64,000 nt of DNA. Source: Purpureocillium takamizusanense (taxonomy: Eukaryota; Ascomycota; Sordariomycetes; Hypocreales; Ophiocordycipitaceae). Shown here piece by piece: positions 20,750 through 30,808 of this stretch; positions within the stretch are counted from its first letter, which is position 1; each line of letters begins with the position of its first letter. The notes under the pieces were generated by a model. That model worked only from the letters and a program-made list of their open reading frames with translations. It was not told the origin of the DNA and searched no databases. The position numbers and the translations under genes are program-made. The stretch spans positions 969,789 through 1,033,788 of the forward strand of contig NC_063079.1 in assembly GCF_022605165.1 (NCBI RefSeq). The letters run 5' to 3'.

Positions 20750-23700
20750 CTAGTTGCGGCCCTTCCTGCCCTTGTGCACGCCGCCTCCCACAGACGGGCC
20801 GTGCTGCTTCTCCATGCCCAGACCTCTCCTTCCGGCCGCAATGCCTCCCTTGCCGCTTCGCGCGCCGCCGCGGCCACCACCACCACGGCCGCCACTGCCG
20901 CGCATGGGCCCGCCTCGGCCCCCGCGGAACTTGCCCCCGCGGTCGCCGCCGCGCCCGGGGCTAATCTTATTCTTGATGGCGGCGGCGTCGCCGTCATCAA
21001 GGTCCTCCATGTCGTCGTCGTCCCTGGAGCGTCGGTTCGAGAACTTGAGCTTGCCGCCGCGGCCGCGCTTGGCAGCGTCCTTGCCCTTGAGGGCGGCAAC
21101 GTAGGCGCCCACGCCAGACGCGCCCTGGGGCTTGTCGACATCCATGGCGCCGTCGTCGTCGGCCTCGTCGTCGCTATCCTTGCCGAGGATGAGCTTGCCG
21201 TCGAGGTCGGTCTTGGCCTTGGTCTTGGTGGGCTTGCGGAGCTTGACGGGTTTGGTGGAGGAGATGTTGGCGAGCGCCTTCTTGTCGAGAAGGTCGAGCG
21301 GCTCGTCTTCGTCCTCGACAATGTATGTTCTGCCGCCCTTCTGTGTCTTCTTGCGAGGCTTGGCATCGGCATCGTCGTCCGAGGCAGCATCGTCGTCTGA
21401 ATCACTGCTATAGAGCGCTTGGTCGTACTCGTTTTCGAACTGTCGCTTGGGCTGGTCATCGTCTTCGTCGCCGCTAGCGTCCTCGTCGTGACCGGCCCGG
21501 GAGGCGTCCTTCTTCTTCTTAGCCCTCTCCTTGGTTTTGCGGATGTTGACCACGAGCTTCCTGTCCGACTCGGGGCAGTTCTGGTGGATGAGATCGAAAC
21601 CAAACCGACGGACCATCCGCTCCAGGATGTGCTTGACCTTGGCCTTGAAGTGGCCCTTGTGCTCGTTGCTCCACACAATCAAGTTTGGCACCAGGGTAGA
21701 CAACCGAGGAACCATGAGCTCGACGGGCAAGCTGATGACGCACACCTTGACGAAGCCCAGGCAGCTCTTGACGATTTCTCTGTTGTTCGAGGTCAGGAAG
21801 AGGTCCATAGTTTGGACCAGGTCTGAGAGCGTTTGCTCGCTGAGGCCGGAGCGGAACTCGTAGAGAAGTCGGCTGATGGCAGTGATGGAGGCGGATATCA
21901 TGTGGGGCGTGCTTCCGGCCAGACCTGCGCTGACCATGGTGAAGAATTCCTCAATGTTGGCCTTACCAGCGGTGGCGTCGGCAGGCATGCGAGGCACCTT
22001 GCTGTTGTCGATCGTGGCGCCGTCCGCAGCGACCATGCGGTGTCCCATCTGCACGAGCAGCTCGTACGCCGTCTCTCTCGCGCGCTCATTGTTCTCCTTG
22101 CAGCAGATGACGACCTCACTAAGGACCGAAGGGATGAAGTGGAGAGAGTTGTCAGGGATAAAAGGCAGGAGAGCGAGAATCGCGGCCAATCGTTCACGTC
22201 GAGCGGGAGCAGACACCTTCTCGGAGGAAGACAGGATGAGCTGCTGCATCTCGGCGGTCCTCTCCTGCATGGCGATCTTGCCAAGTTCAGAGTCAGCCAG
22301 CCGCGGAATTAGCTTGTAGGCCTTCTTCTGCAACTGAGGCTCGTCATCCTTGAAGATGATGACGTTCGCGATCTCGAACAGCGCTGCAAAGCTCTCGCGG
22401 GGCAGATAGGCGGACATGGTAATGACCAGGTCCATGAGCGTCTGCGCTGTGGACGGCATGTGATCCTCTGATTTTTGCTGCTTGCCTTTCTTCTCGACGG
22501 GGGCACTGTTTTGCAGTTCCGAGGCGAGCATCTTGCTGACACGGTCGAAAGTGTCAATGACTTCTTGGTGGGGCGTGATGCTCAGGAAGGCGTTGATGGT
22601 CTGGAGAATGGGGCCGCGGCTCTGCGGGAGGGTCTGCGTGTAGACGTTGAACATGACCGCCAACATGTTTCCGGCAAACTGGCCGAGGTATGCCAAGTTG
22701 GCCTTAGCAGCATCCCGGGATACCCTGCTTTGCAGCAGAAAGTCGTCCTCATCTTCCCCAATGCTGGCAATCGCCTGGTTCGACTCGATCAGCACCTTGA
22801 GGGCCCTGCAAACATCTAACCGCAGGTTGACCTGCTTGTACAGGAGGTTGGCGAGCATCTCGGCAAAGGACTGATCGAAAGCCTCGGGCAGGTCGAGCGG
22901 GAGGTCGCAGTAACCAGGGAGGATAGACCATGTCTGTTGCACCAGCGTCTCGTAGATCTTGATCTCCATCGTCTTCTCAGCATCTCCATGGTCCAGGACC
23001 TTTTGGAACATCAGCTCGCTGAGGGGAACCATCTCCTTCTTGAAATGGGCGAGGTTGGTGTTGCTAGTGTAGTCTCGCAGAATGGGGAACAGCCATGCAC
23101 GACCGTTTTGGCCCTTGACCGGCTTGACGATATTGAGCGGCAGAACAGACAAGACAGCCTCGGGCCCCATTGCCTGAACGGCTTGGCCAATGACCTCGTC
23201 TGCCTCCTTCTTCTTGTGAAATGACGGGTTCTCTCGGATCTCGCCGATGGTGCGTGTAATGTTGAGCATTCTCGGATACGACTGCCATCGCAGGGAGGTG
23301 AACATGGCACCCATTACGTTGAAGGTCTGCAACCAGGCGGCCTGGAACTGGACAGTGAGCAGCGACTCGGCCGTCTTGACGACCTTGTCCAAAACCTTTT
23401 CGTCGTATATTGACGGCTCGACGATGACTTGCTGGGGCACGCAGTTGGCCATGAACGAGACGAGGCACTCGGAAGCCGAGATGCGGATGTTTTCGGAGTG
23501 TGACTCGAGGAATTGCGCGACCATTGCGAACAGCTCAGGGAGTTTTTGGAAGGTCTCGTCGGGCTCGACCTGCGCAGATACGTCGAATCCACGGGAAAGG
23601 ATAGCCAGCCAGGGAGGCACAAGCTGAGTGTCGTTGGCAGCCGGCCGCAGCTCGGAGATAATTTCCATAAGCCGTGGCAGCTTCGCAGAAGAGACCTCAT

Positions 23701-24601
23701 CGGACATGCCCTCGAAGATCATCTCGAAGATCTCGAAGCCAGCCATGGTCATGTACTCGTTGCCCGTCTTGGCTATGCTCAGCAGCAGCTCACACAGCGA
23801 CTCTATTTTGGTGCTCGGCCAGCCGCCACTCGCTGCAGCAACGGTCTTGACCAGCTGCAGGGCGTGTATCAATGCCGGGTCGTGCGTCGTCGCGGCCAGC
23901 TTCTTGCCCTTGCGGGCCTGCGCCGCCTTGCCAGCCAAGTCCTCGAGATTCTTGAGCGCTGTGCCGGCGCACATGTCCGCCGCGGGGTGGTCGAGCGAGG
24001 GGCTCGGCGGCGGGTTCTTGAGAACCCTCTTGAGCGCGTCCTGGGCGCGCTTGCGCACCTTGGGGCGGGGGTCGAGGGAGAGGTTGAGGAGGCCGGCGAC
24101 GGCGCGGCGGGGGCCGATTTGCGTGACGCCGAGCTCCCACGAAGGCGCATCCTGGGCGAGGAGGAGGGACTCGAGGCAACCTATGGAGGTGCGGAGGAGT
24201 ATGGGCTCGGCATCCTGCATCAGCAGCACGGGGGCGAGCAGGGTCAGGATCTGGGTGAATTTGGAGCGCAGAAGCGGCTGCGGGGCGAAGGGCGTGACGA
24301 CGTCGAGGAGGTAGACGACGGGGGTCGCCAGCTCGATGTTGACGACTCCATTAGCATTAGCCTGCTGCAAGAGGGCGAGCAGGGCAGCGAAGTAGCCGGT
24401 GGGCGTGGGCGCGGTGTTTTGCTCTTTCAATGTCGATTCGACGGCTTGGAGGACGACGACGGTCTGCGACAAAAAAGTCAGTAACGAGAGGGTACACCGG
24501 GTGGGCGATGGGGCTCCGCTGCGTACCCTTTGCTGGCTCTGAAGCCCTGGAGACTTGATCTTGTCCAGCTTCTCAGCCAGAGTCGGCGTGGGCGTCGCCA
24601 T
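20750..24601 (-). CDS. RRP12: Ribosomal RNA-processing protein 12 homolog (NUC173/HEAT-repeat)
   Basis: Two exons on the minus strand, 24601-24527 (25 codons) and 24463-20750, give 1262 aa. The 63-bp intron (24526-24464; GTACGC donor, CTGAC branch, GCAG acceptor) is a multiple of three without a stop, so failure to splice would insert 21 residues. The protein is almost entirely alpha-helical HEAT-like repeats, as in Rrp12, with the NUC173 region in the first half. After about residue 1040 come KKKKDASRAGHDEDASGDED, further acidic clusters, and an RGG-rich tail (GGDRGGKFRGGRGG) ending GRKGRN. Rrp12 is a nucleolar/nuclear karyopherin-like factor needed for maturation and export of both ribosomal subunits. 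Length is normal for fungi. The start is shared with a divergent promoter facing VPS29. Confidence 0.95.
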   Translation of the reverse strand: MATPTPTLAEKLDKIKSPGLQSQQRVRSGAPSPTRCTLSLLTFLSQTVVVLQAVESTLKEQNTAPTPTGYFAALLALLQQANANGVVNIELATPVVYLLDVVTPFAPQPLLRSKFTQILTLLAPVLLMQDAEPILLRTSIGCLESLLLAQDAPSWELGVTQIGPRRAVAGLLNLSLDPRPKVRKRAQDALKRVLKNPPPSPSLDHPAADMCAGTALKNLEDLAGKAAQARKGKKLAATTHDPALIHALQLVKTVAAASGGWPSTKIESLCELLLSIAKTGNEYMTMAGFEIFEMIFEGMSDEVSSAKLPRLMEIISELRPAANDTQLVPPWLAILSRGFDVSAQVEPDETFQKLPELFAMVAQFLESHSENIRISASECLVSFMANCVPQQVIVEPSIYDEKVLDKVVKTAESLLTVQFQAAWLQTFNVMGAMFTSLRWQSYPRMLNITRTIGEIRENPSFHKKKEADEVIGQAVQAMGPEAVLSVLPLNIVKPVKGQNGRAWLFPILRDYTSNTNLAHFKKEMVPLSELMFQKVLDHGDAEKTMEIKIYETLVQQTWSILPGYCDLPLDLPEAFDQSFAEMLANLLYKQVNLRLDVCRALKVLIESNQAIASIGEDEDDFLLQSRVSRDAAKANLAYLGQFAGNMLAVMFNVYTQTLPQSRGPILQTINAFLSITPHQEVIDTFDRVSKMLASELQNSAPVEKKGKQQKSEDHMPSTAQTLMDLVITMSAYLPRESFAALFEIANVIIFKDDEPQLQKKAYKLIPRLADSELGKIAMQERTAEMQQLILSSSEKVSAPARRERLAAILALLPFIPDNSLHFIPSVLSEVVICCKENNERARETAYELLVQMGHRMVAADGATIDNSKVPRMPADATAGKANIEEFFTMVSAGLAGSTPHMISASITAISRLLYEFRSGLSEQTLSDLVQTMDLFLTSNNREIVKSCLGFVKVCVISLPVELMVPRLSTLVPNLIVWSNEHKGHFKAKVKHILERMVRRFGFDLIHQNCPESDRKLVVNIRKTKERAKKKKDASRAGHDEDASGDEDDDQPKRQFENEYDQALYSSDSDDDAASDDDADAKPRKKTQKGGRTYIVEDEDEPLDLLDKKALANISSTKPVKLRKPTKTKAKTDLDGKLILGKDSDDEADDDGAMDVDKPQGASGVGAYVAALKGKDAAKRGRGGKLKFSNRRSRDDDDMEDLDDGDAAAIKNKISPGRGGDRGGKFRGGRGGPMRGSGGRGGGGRGGARSGKGGIAAGRRGLGMEKQHGPSVGGGVHKGRKGRN

Positions 24602-25129
24602 CTTGTCGAATCGCGTACGCCGGACTGAGGAAGTACGGTGAGGAAACGATGGTCGGGCCTCGAAGAAGTTCCACCACCCAAAAAAAGAGTGTGTCGTTCG
24701 ACGGCCAAAAAAAAATTCCTTATCGAAGGCACGGCAGCGGGGGGTCTGGCCCGATAAGACTTAGTGCCGTCCCCTCTCGCAGTGGAGTTTTGGCAGGGAC
24801 CACCATCTCGAGCGTCAGCGGTGGAGACGGAGGTGCAGCGCCTACCGAAATGGATGCTACAGGCGGTCAACCGCAGGTGGTACCTACCTATCGCTGTAAC
24901 GGGTGCCCGTTCCCTCCGAAGCTGCCGCTGACGTCCATCCGCTGACGACGCGAGAGCTCCCGCCTAGCACTAACCCAGCCTTGCGCTCATGAGGGGCATG
25001 CCGGCGACATCATCGGAGCCGCATTGAGCTTCCAGCAACACCCCCTCGGGCCACCAATTACCCGTCGCATTTGGTCCCGGTCGCGTCGCGCGCGAGGCCA
25101 GATAAATCTGAAGACGAAACGCAGCAGCC
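24602..25129. promoter_or_regulatory. Divergent promoter region RRP12 / VPS29
   Basis: The 528 bp separate the start codons of two divergently transcribed housekeeping genes. It contains an A-rich run near 24708-24716. No specific factor site is claimed. Confidence 0.5.
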
Positions 25130-25991
25130 ATGGCGTTCCTCATCCTCGTCATTGGGGACATGCACATCCCGGACCGCGCGCTCGACATTCCCCCAAAGGT
25201 GCGCGCGCGGCCTCACCAACCCGCCCCCCCCCCCCCTTCTTTGCGAACTCGTCCTCTTTCCTCTACGTTATTCTCAGAGCGCCAACTAACTAGCCGTTTT
25301 TGTATGTATTCTGCAGTTTAAGAAGCTCCTCGCCCCCGGCAAGATTGGCCAGACGCTCTGCCTCGGCAACCTCACGGACAAGCACACGTACGACTACCTC
25401 CGCTCCGTCGCGCCGGACCTCAAGATCGTCAAGGGCCGCTACGACGTCGAGGCCACCTCCCTGCCGCTCACGCAGGTCGTCACCCACGGCGGCATCCGCA
25501 TCGGCTTCCTCGAGGGCTTCACCCTCGTCTCCAGCGAGCCCGACCTGCTCCTCGCCGAGGCCAACCGCCTCGACGTCGACGTCCTCTGCTGGGGCGGCAC
25601 CCACCGCTTCGACGCCTTCGAGTACATGGACAAGTTCTTCGTCAACCCCGGCAGCGCCACCGGCGCCTTTGTCAACGGCTGGGCCGCCCAGGACGGCGAG
25701 GATCCCACCCCGAGCTTCTGCCTGATGGATGTACGTTTTGCGCCTGGTGCCGCGCCGCGCCGCACCGCTGCCCCCTTATATATTATCCCGCGCCCGCGAT
25801 GGGGACGGGACGGGGCAGAAGGAGACAAAGGGAGAGAACCAGCTGACGCCGTGCCCCAGGTCCAAGGAATATCACTTACACTCTACGTGTACCAGCTGCG
25901 CACAGACGACAAGGGCAACGAGAACGTGGCGGTAGAGAAGGTTACCTACACGAAGCCGGTTGAGCCGACGCCCGGCCCTTCTTCATCATGA
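25130..25991 (+). CDS. VPS29: Vacuolar protein sorting-associated protein 29 (retromer subunit)
   Basis: Three exons: 25130-25198, 25317-25730 and 25860-25991, giving 204 aa. All junctions are phase 0, with introns of 118 bp (CTAAC branch) and 129 bp (CTGAC branch). The protein has the metallophosphoesterase-like fold of Vps29: FLILVIGDMHIPDRA at the N-terminus, CLGNLTDKHTYDYLRSVAPDL, VKGRYD, the GGIRIGFLEGF segment, CWGGTHRFDAFEYMDKFFVNPGSATGAF, and a final strand GISLTLYVYQL. In Vps29 the fold serves as a scaffold binding Vps35 in the cargo-selective retromer trimer (endosome-to-Golgi retrieval); catalytic His residues are typically altered, as here. Length is close to other filamentous fungi and shorter than the yeast protein. 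It is divergent from RRP12 and convergent with SGO1. Confidence 0.95.
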
Positions 25992-26405
25992 TACTACAGC
26001 TCATCACGGCAGATTTCCACACCCAGAGGCGCAAATGGCGACAGCAACTCCCGCCACCAAGTCGATAACCGCATTTATTGAGCTCCTGCAATAGTCTCGC
26101 TCCCCAGATGAACGCAGTGAAGCGCGTTCGTTCCTTGCACCAGTGGGCAGATCATGGGGCCACACGTTGTTTAAAGGCGAGACAGTGTCCCGTGTACGCC
26201 AAATCCAAAAGTCAAACATGGACAAAAGAGTCAAATAAACATAAAGTATCTCCGTCGCTTGGTATCTCGAATATCATCCGAAGCTCAATGTGCGTCGCCA
26301 AACCATGTGCAAATCCCGGACCGCCATCGCAGACAATCTACCGTAAACGCCCGTTGCTTCATTATGATACTCCCTGCCACTCCCCAGGCAAAGATCCATC
26401 AGTCA

Positions 26406-28486
26406 TTATACCATCATGCTTCTTCGCCTTGAAGAGGCTCGAGTCTTTTCGCCGTCGGTGGCCGACGACGCACGGCGCGCAGACGTCGTTTGCCGCCGAT
26501 TGGATCGTTTCGCCTCTACAGTGTCGTCCTCCTTCTCCACTTGAGGCGACGAACTCGTAAACTCATAGATGTCGGTGTCGCCGGAGCCGCTCGTGTCTGC
26601 GCTGGTGTCCGCTTCTCGTGGCTTGTCCGGTGGGCCAGCGCCAGCCTCTTCGGGCACTTCGATCGCCTTGACTGTTGCTGATGACGGCCGACGCCGCCTC
26701 TCCGTGGCGACAGAGGCCGGCAGCTCCTGAGGGGGCGAGGTCTTGTTGGCCAGAGGGCTTTCTGGCGTCCTGCCAGCATCAGCTTCGGCGGGTTGGGTGT
26801 TCACGCTCAGCAGCTTGGCACCAGACCCGTTGACATCCGACTCGCGCTTCAGCTTGTCCAAGGGCTCAGCTTGGCTGCTCCGTCGCGCATATTTGCCTTC
26901 TCCAGCAACTGCGTCGAACAGTTCCTTGGTCGGCCGCCGCATCTTATCCCTCAGGTTCGGCTCGGCATAGCTGACTGCCGTCCTATTTCGTCTGCTCGGT
27001 CGCAACATCTCTCCCTTGGACAAAATATCCAGTGGGGGAGGCGTGTCACCCCTGTGGCCACTGGCATCAGGTGCTGGCTCGGGAGAATTTGGAGACAGGA
27101 GCGCGGGTTCCGCAACCGGTACGCTCAATTCGACAGTAGCTGGGGGTGGCAATTCTGGTATAGATATGGCCTCAATCTTGACCGGCTCCACCTTGGCCAG
27201 GGCGGCACTCTTTGTCTTCGCCTTGGAGCGTTCTCTCGACACCTTGGGCTTGGCTAGGTCTGCTTTGGCTTCCGCGACCTCATCGGTTGACTTTTTCGAC
27301 TTCTTCGGCGAACTGATGTCGTCATTGGTGTTCTTCGCTGACAGCGGTTTACGTGTGGTATTGTCGACAGCAAGCCTCTCACGAGCTTCCTTTCTGATGT
27401 TGGCGAGCTCTTTTAGCGTCTTGCCACCTCCAGCCTTGTCTCGAATGGACTGCTTCTCCGGCCCAGTTCGGAAAGGGCGGTTTTCGTCGCTGACCCGCTG
27501 GAGTGGCATGTTTTCGGCATCTTCTTGTGCGGTGAACTTGCGCTTCGATCCAGCCTTAATGGGTACGGACGCGGTGGTTTCACTGGCCAGTGACCGGAGT
27601 TGCGGCGGAATGGTGGGCTCAATTTTCTTCTCTGGTGAAGCCACGCATGGACGGTGGGCCTCGTTTACCTTTGGTGATTGAATCAATTTCGGTTGTGCAG
27701 ATTCAGCATTGTCCTTAGCGCCGGCCTCTGGCGCTCTTGCTGGAATAGCGCGACTAGGAGAGTCGACCTTGACGGGGTCTCGATCAATGAATTGAGACCT
27801 CGGCGGCGGCCCAAGTTCGGGGGAGTCTGTCGTGTCGGCTTCTTCGGCCTCTGACTGAAGGGCGAGGATTTGTTCATGGCTATATGCTAGTGGTCAGTCG
27901 CGACCACTCACGCAAAGGGTAGAGCAAGCGTACTTCATGGACTTGCGGGGGTAGGACTTGGCTTCTGCAATGTGTCCCAGCTCCTCTATATCCCGGGCGA
28001 CTTCACGGAGTCTTCTTTGCGATGGACTGGGCCGACTCGCACTAAAGCTCATGCGGGGTCTGACCGACTTCCTCACGCGCGGCGAGTGCTTCTTCATAGG
28101 CGGCTCGAGGCCGAGGCCTGCCAAGAGAGTTCCCCATTCTGTGAGCTGCGACTCTAGCTTATTCTTGATTGCCAACGCGTGGTCGGCTATCCGGCGGGAG
28201 TCATTGTCTTCGACTTGCTTTTCGAGCTCAAGGATCCGTCCACGGAGCTCGAGGTTCTCGGAGAGCATGCATGCACATTCGTTTTCGAGCTCGCGGATGC
28301 GCAGCGCGCGGATGTTGTTCGACTTGGCAAGGTCTCTATTTTGGCGGAGGAACTTCTTGCGAACTGGCCGGCAATAGGGTCAGAAGAGCTCCGTCCGCGA
28401 AGGGTTCGCGTAGCGCAGAGGGAGGGGAAACATACGCGTCTCGATGCTGTCCGAAGACACGGGGGGTTCGTTAAGTCTAGCCATAG
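26406..28486 (-). CDS. SGO1: Shugoshin
   Basis: Three exons on the minus strand, 28486-28436, 28355-27934 and 27879-26406, give 648 aa. The N-terminus MARLNEPPVSSDSIE, then KFLRQNRDLAKSNN and RIRELENECACMLSENLELR, is the shugoshin N-terminal coiled coil that binds PP2A. The basic C-terminal Shugoshin_C motif is present (RPSRRNRTAVSYAEPNLRDKMRRP), located upstream of a Ser/Thr-rich tail ending RRRSMMV. Shugoshin protects centromeric cohesin and helps bi-orientation. The second intron (27933-27880) is canonical. The first acceptor is ambiguous: the better-looking CAG ending at 28364 breaks the frame, whereas AAG ending at 28356 preserves it and aligns with the family, so I used the latter. It is divergent from DAD2. 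Confidence 0.9.
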
Positions 28487-29028
28487 CTCATCCTGTGAGG
28501 TGGATGCCTGCTATCGCCGCGTGCTGTGGTCAAGTATTGATGGTCTGTAGCCACGGGAGGGAGCGTGAGGTGACGACGATGCAAGGCTCAAGGCGCGACT
28601 CGACCCGCATGAGTTGGAGTGGTGACTACAGTGGCGGGCGGGTGGACAGTAGAGGGCGATAATTTCTTGGGGTGTCATTATTTACGTTTGGCCTTTTCTG
28701 GTTTAGCGCGGGCTGGAATGGCGTGCAGGGCTGGTTGCCGGGGCGCTGGAAACACTGGAGCCCGCGAGCCCGCTCAACGCACGTGTGAGCTGAGGGGTTC
28801 GACAGGCACAGGCAGTTTCCAGTGATTTTCAGTGGGGCAAACCCTCCAGCAGCCATCAGCGCGTTGGCACTGGAACACGTGAGATGGGATGGGAGCTATA
28901 GTTACCCCACCAGCCCATTCAGGACGCGCCGACATCTACAAAGCTCTACCGCGTTTGCAAGTTCACCGACTCGTGCAGAGCACAAGGTCCAGAGACACGA
29001 CAGCCAACGACGCAGCGCCCGGCCGGAC
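28487..29028. promoter_or_regulatory. Divergent promoter region SGO1 / DAD2
   Basis: The 542 bp separate two chromosome-segregation genes that point away from each other. It contains two CACGTG-core sites (around 28780 and 28878) and a TTTAGCGCG sequence near 28703 that resembles an E2F/MBF-type site. These motif notes are suggestive only. Confidence 0.45.
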
Positions 29029-29578
29029 ATGTCGTACCCAACGCGATCTCTATCGACGCACATGCGCGGCCCGAGCGCGTCGGCGTCGACCGCATCTCAG
29101 TCGCCGGCGCTGGTGGCTCGCATCGAGGAGAAGAGGGCCGAGCTGGAGCATCTCAAGGAGCTCCGGGACCTGAGCGCGGCGGTGGCGACGCAGATGGAGG
29201 CGCTAGAGCGAAAGGTTTCGACACTGTCGAACGGGACAGAGGGTATGTCTCGCGAGACGAGGGCACGCGGGGATATGCGGATGCTGATGAGCGCGGGCAG
29301 CTATTGCGACTGTCATGGGCAACTGGCATAACGTGCTGCGCGCCATTAACATGGCCTCATGTGCGTTGACGGACCGACTGCCCATTGAGACACGGGACGA
29401 CGCTGACTGGTTGACAGCAAAACTTGCGAAGCCATCTAGCGATGCCGAGCGTGAACCAACGGACGATCTGCCCCAGACGCTGGTCCGTATCCCGACGGAG
29501 CATGCGCCGACGCTTCAAGCCCAAGCCGAGGCGGCAGAGGCTGCGGCGACCGAGGAGGAGTCGGCGCCGGGCACATGA
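29029..29578 (+). CDS. DAD2: DASH complex subunit Dad2
   Basis: Two exons, 29029-29242 and 29301-29578, separated by a 58-bp intron (GTATGT donor, GGGCAG acceptor, phase 1), give 163 aa. MSYPTRSLST opens the protein, followed by SPALVARIEEKRAELEHLKE and LRDLSAAVATQMEALERKVSTLSNGTE (coiled coil, residues ~27-70). After the junction comes ATVMGNWHNVLRAINMAS, the Dad2 signature, and near the end DLPQTLVRIPTEHAP. Dad2 is part of the ten-protein DASH/Dam1 ring that couples kinetochores to microtubules. The region between INMAS and DDLPQTLVRIP and the Ala/Glu-rich tail are longer than in the smallest homologs, which explains the length. The gene runs divergently from shugoshin. Confidence 0.93.
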
Positions 29579-30808
29579 TGAGAGACGGCTACAACAGAAA
29601 TTGGCTGATTGAGGAATCGGCGAGGGCGGTCTTGATGATTGAGCCTGAGGTGGTGGCCAATATCTATGCATACGCTGGCAAAGAGGCTTTCCCAGTGGCG
29701 GCGCTGCAGATGTCGAGGCTGGATGTCTCGCAAACCCCGCTGCTGAGCAGAGTGGCAAGCCAAGCCAAGCCAAGCCAAGCGGGCGCATGAAGGAAGGGTT
29801 GGCGCCGAGGCAGTAGTATCGGGCTGGTGCATAAACGTGGGCTTCGAGGCACAACTCCGAACGCCTGGGAGCCGGCGCACCAGATGCTGTTACTACCTAC
29901 AGTACGTTAGTGCTGCACGTACAGCACTGGTAACTTAGTGTGCCGCCGTTGATGACGGCGTGAGGGACAGAGAGTGCGGGGCGGCAACACGAGACGCGTC
30001 GAGGCGCGTTGCTACAGGCGGAAGCGCAGCCACTAATACTCGTTTAGTAGGGTGGCCGAGCAGCAGCCGCACTGCACCGGTCAGAAAACAAAGAACAAGA
30101 ACTTGGGCTTGAGTGAGACATGTGGCGGCCGCGCCTGCGGGAAAAAGCCGTTGGGCAGTTGGTTGCACTGGAAGGTTTGCAGCGGCAGGGCCAAGGGGGG
30201 AGGGGGAGAGGGAGGGGGCGGCAAGCAATAACTTACAACGTAACTTAGTACCTACTTCGTGCGTAGTAGCAGGATCAATCGACTCCATCCAGAAAGGAAA
30301 GAAGAAATCAGGCAGCTCAATGCCGTCTGCCTGCCTGCCCGTTGTCCCATCCACGCCAAGAGCCTTCCTTGGCCGCACCCCGTGCATGTCCTTTTTCTTT
30401 ATCATCGTCAGCACTGCAAACAAAAACAAAACAAAACAACATCACAGCACAGCACAACACGGCACAATACAACAGCCGCCTGGCCTGTCCGCCCCGTGTA
30501 CCTACTACTACACGACATATGCGCAAGGTAGTACTCCATCACCCGTTCGAATAGCCCTCTTTTCTACCTACCATTTCCCTACCCGCCGCCATCATCTCCA
30601 GAGTGCCTGATTATCCACTGTTACCCATCGACCGACCGTTTCCTCGCGCGTTTGCATCGATCCCTGCTTTGGCACCCCCGCCCGCCCGCCCCGGAAAAGC
30701 ATCTCCCACGAAATTAGCTGCCCAACCGACCGGCCGCATTCGACGCCATCCAGACCCCCCTGGCCATTAATTTACCTTCAAGGGGTCCCCCGTCGGGCAC
30801 CACACTGC
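29579..30808. other. Intergenic region, no gene seen
   Basis: About 1.2 kb without supported coding sequence. It contains a short CCAAG pentamer repeat (29757-29780) and A/C-rich runs (around 30415-30480) that probably belong to the leader of the next gene. Confidence 0.5.

Noticed and set aside
20549..21400. 283-aa plus-strand open frame, Ala/Val/Gly-rich
   Set aside because: It lies antisense over the C-terminal end of RRP12. The opposite frame has clear homology and the antisense openness follows from its GC-rich codons.
23513..24484. 323-aa plus-strand open frame
   Set aside because: Antisense shadow of the N-terminal half of RRP12, with Arg/Gly-rich composition and no domain.
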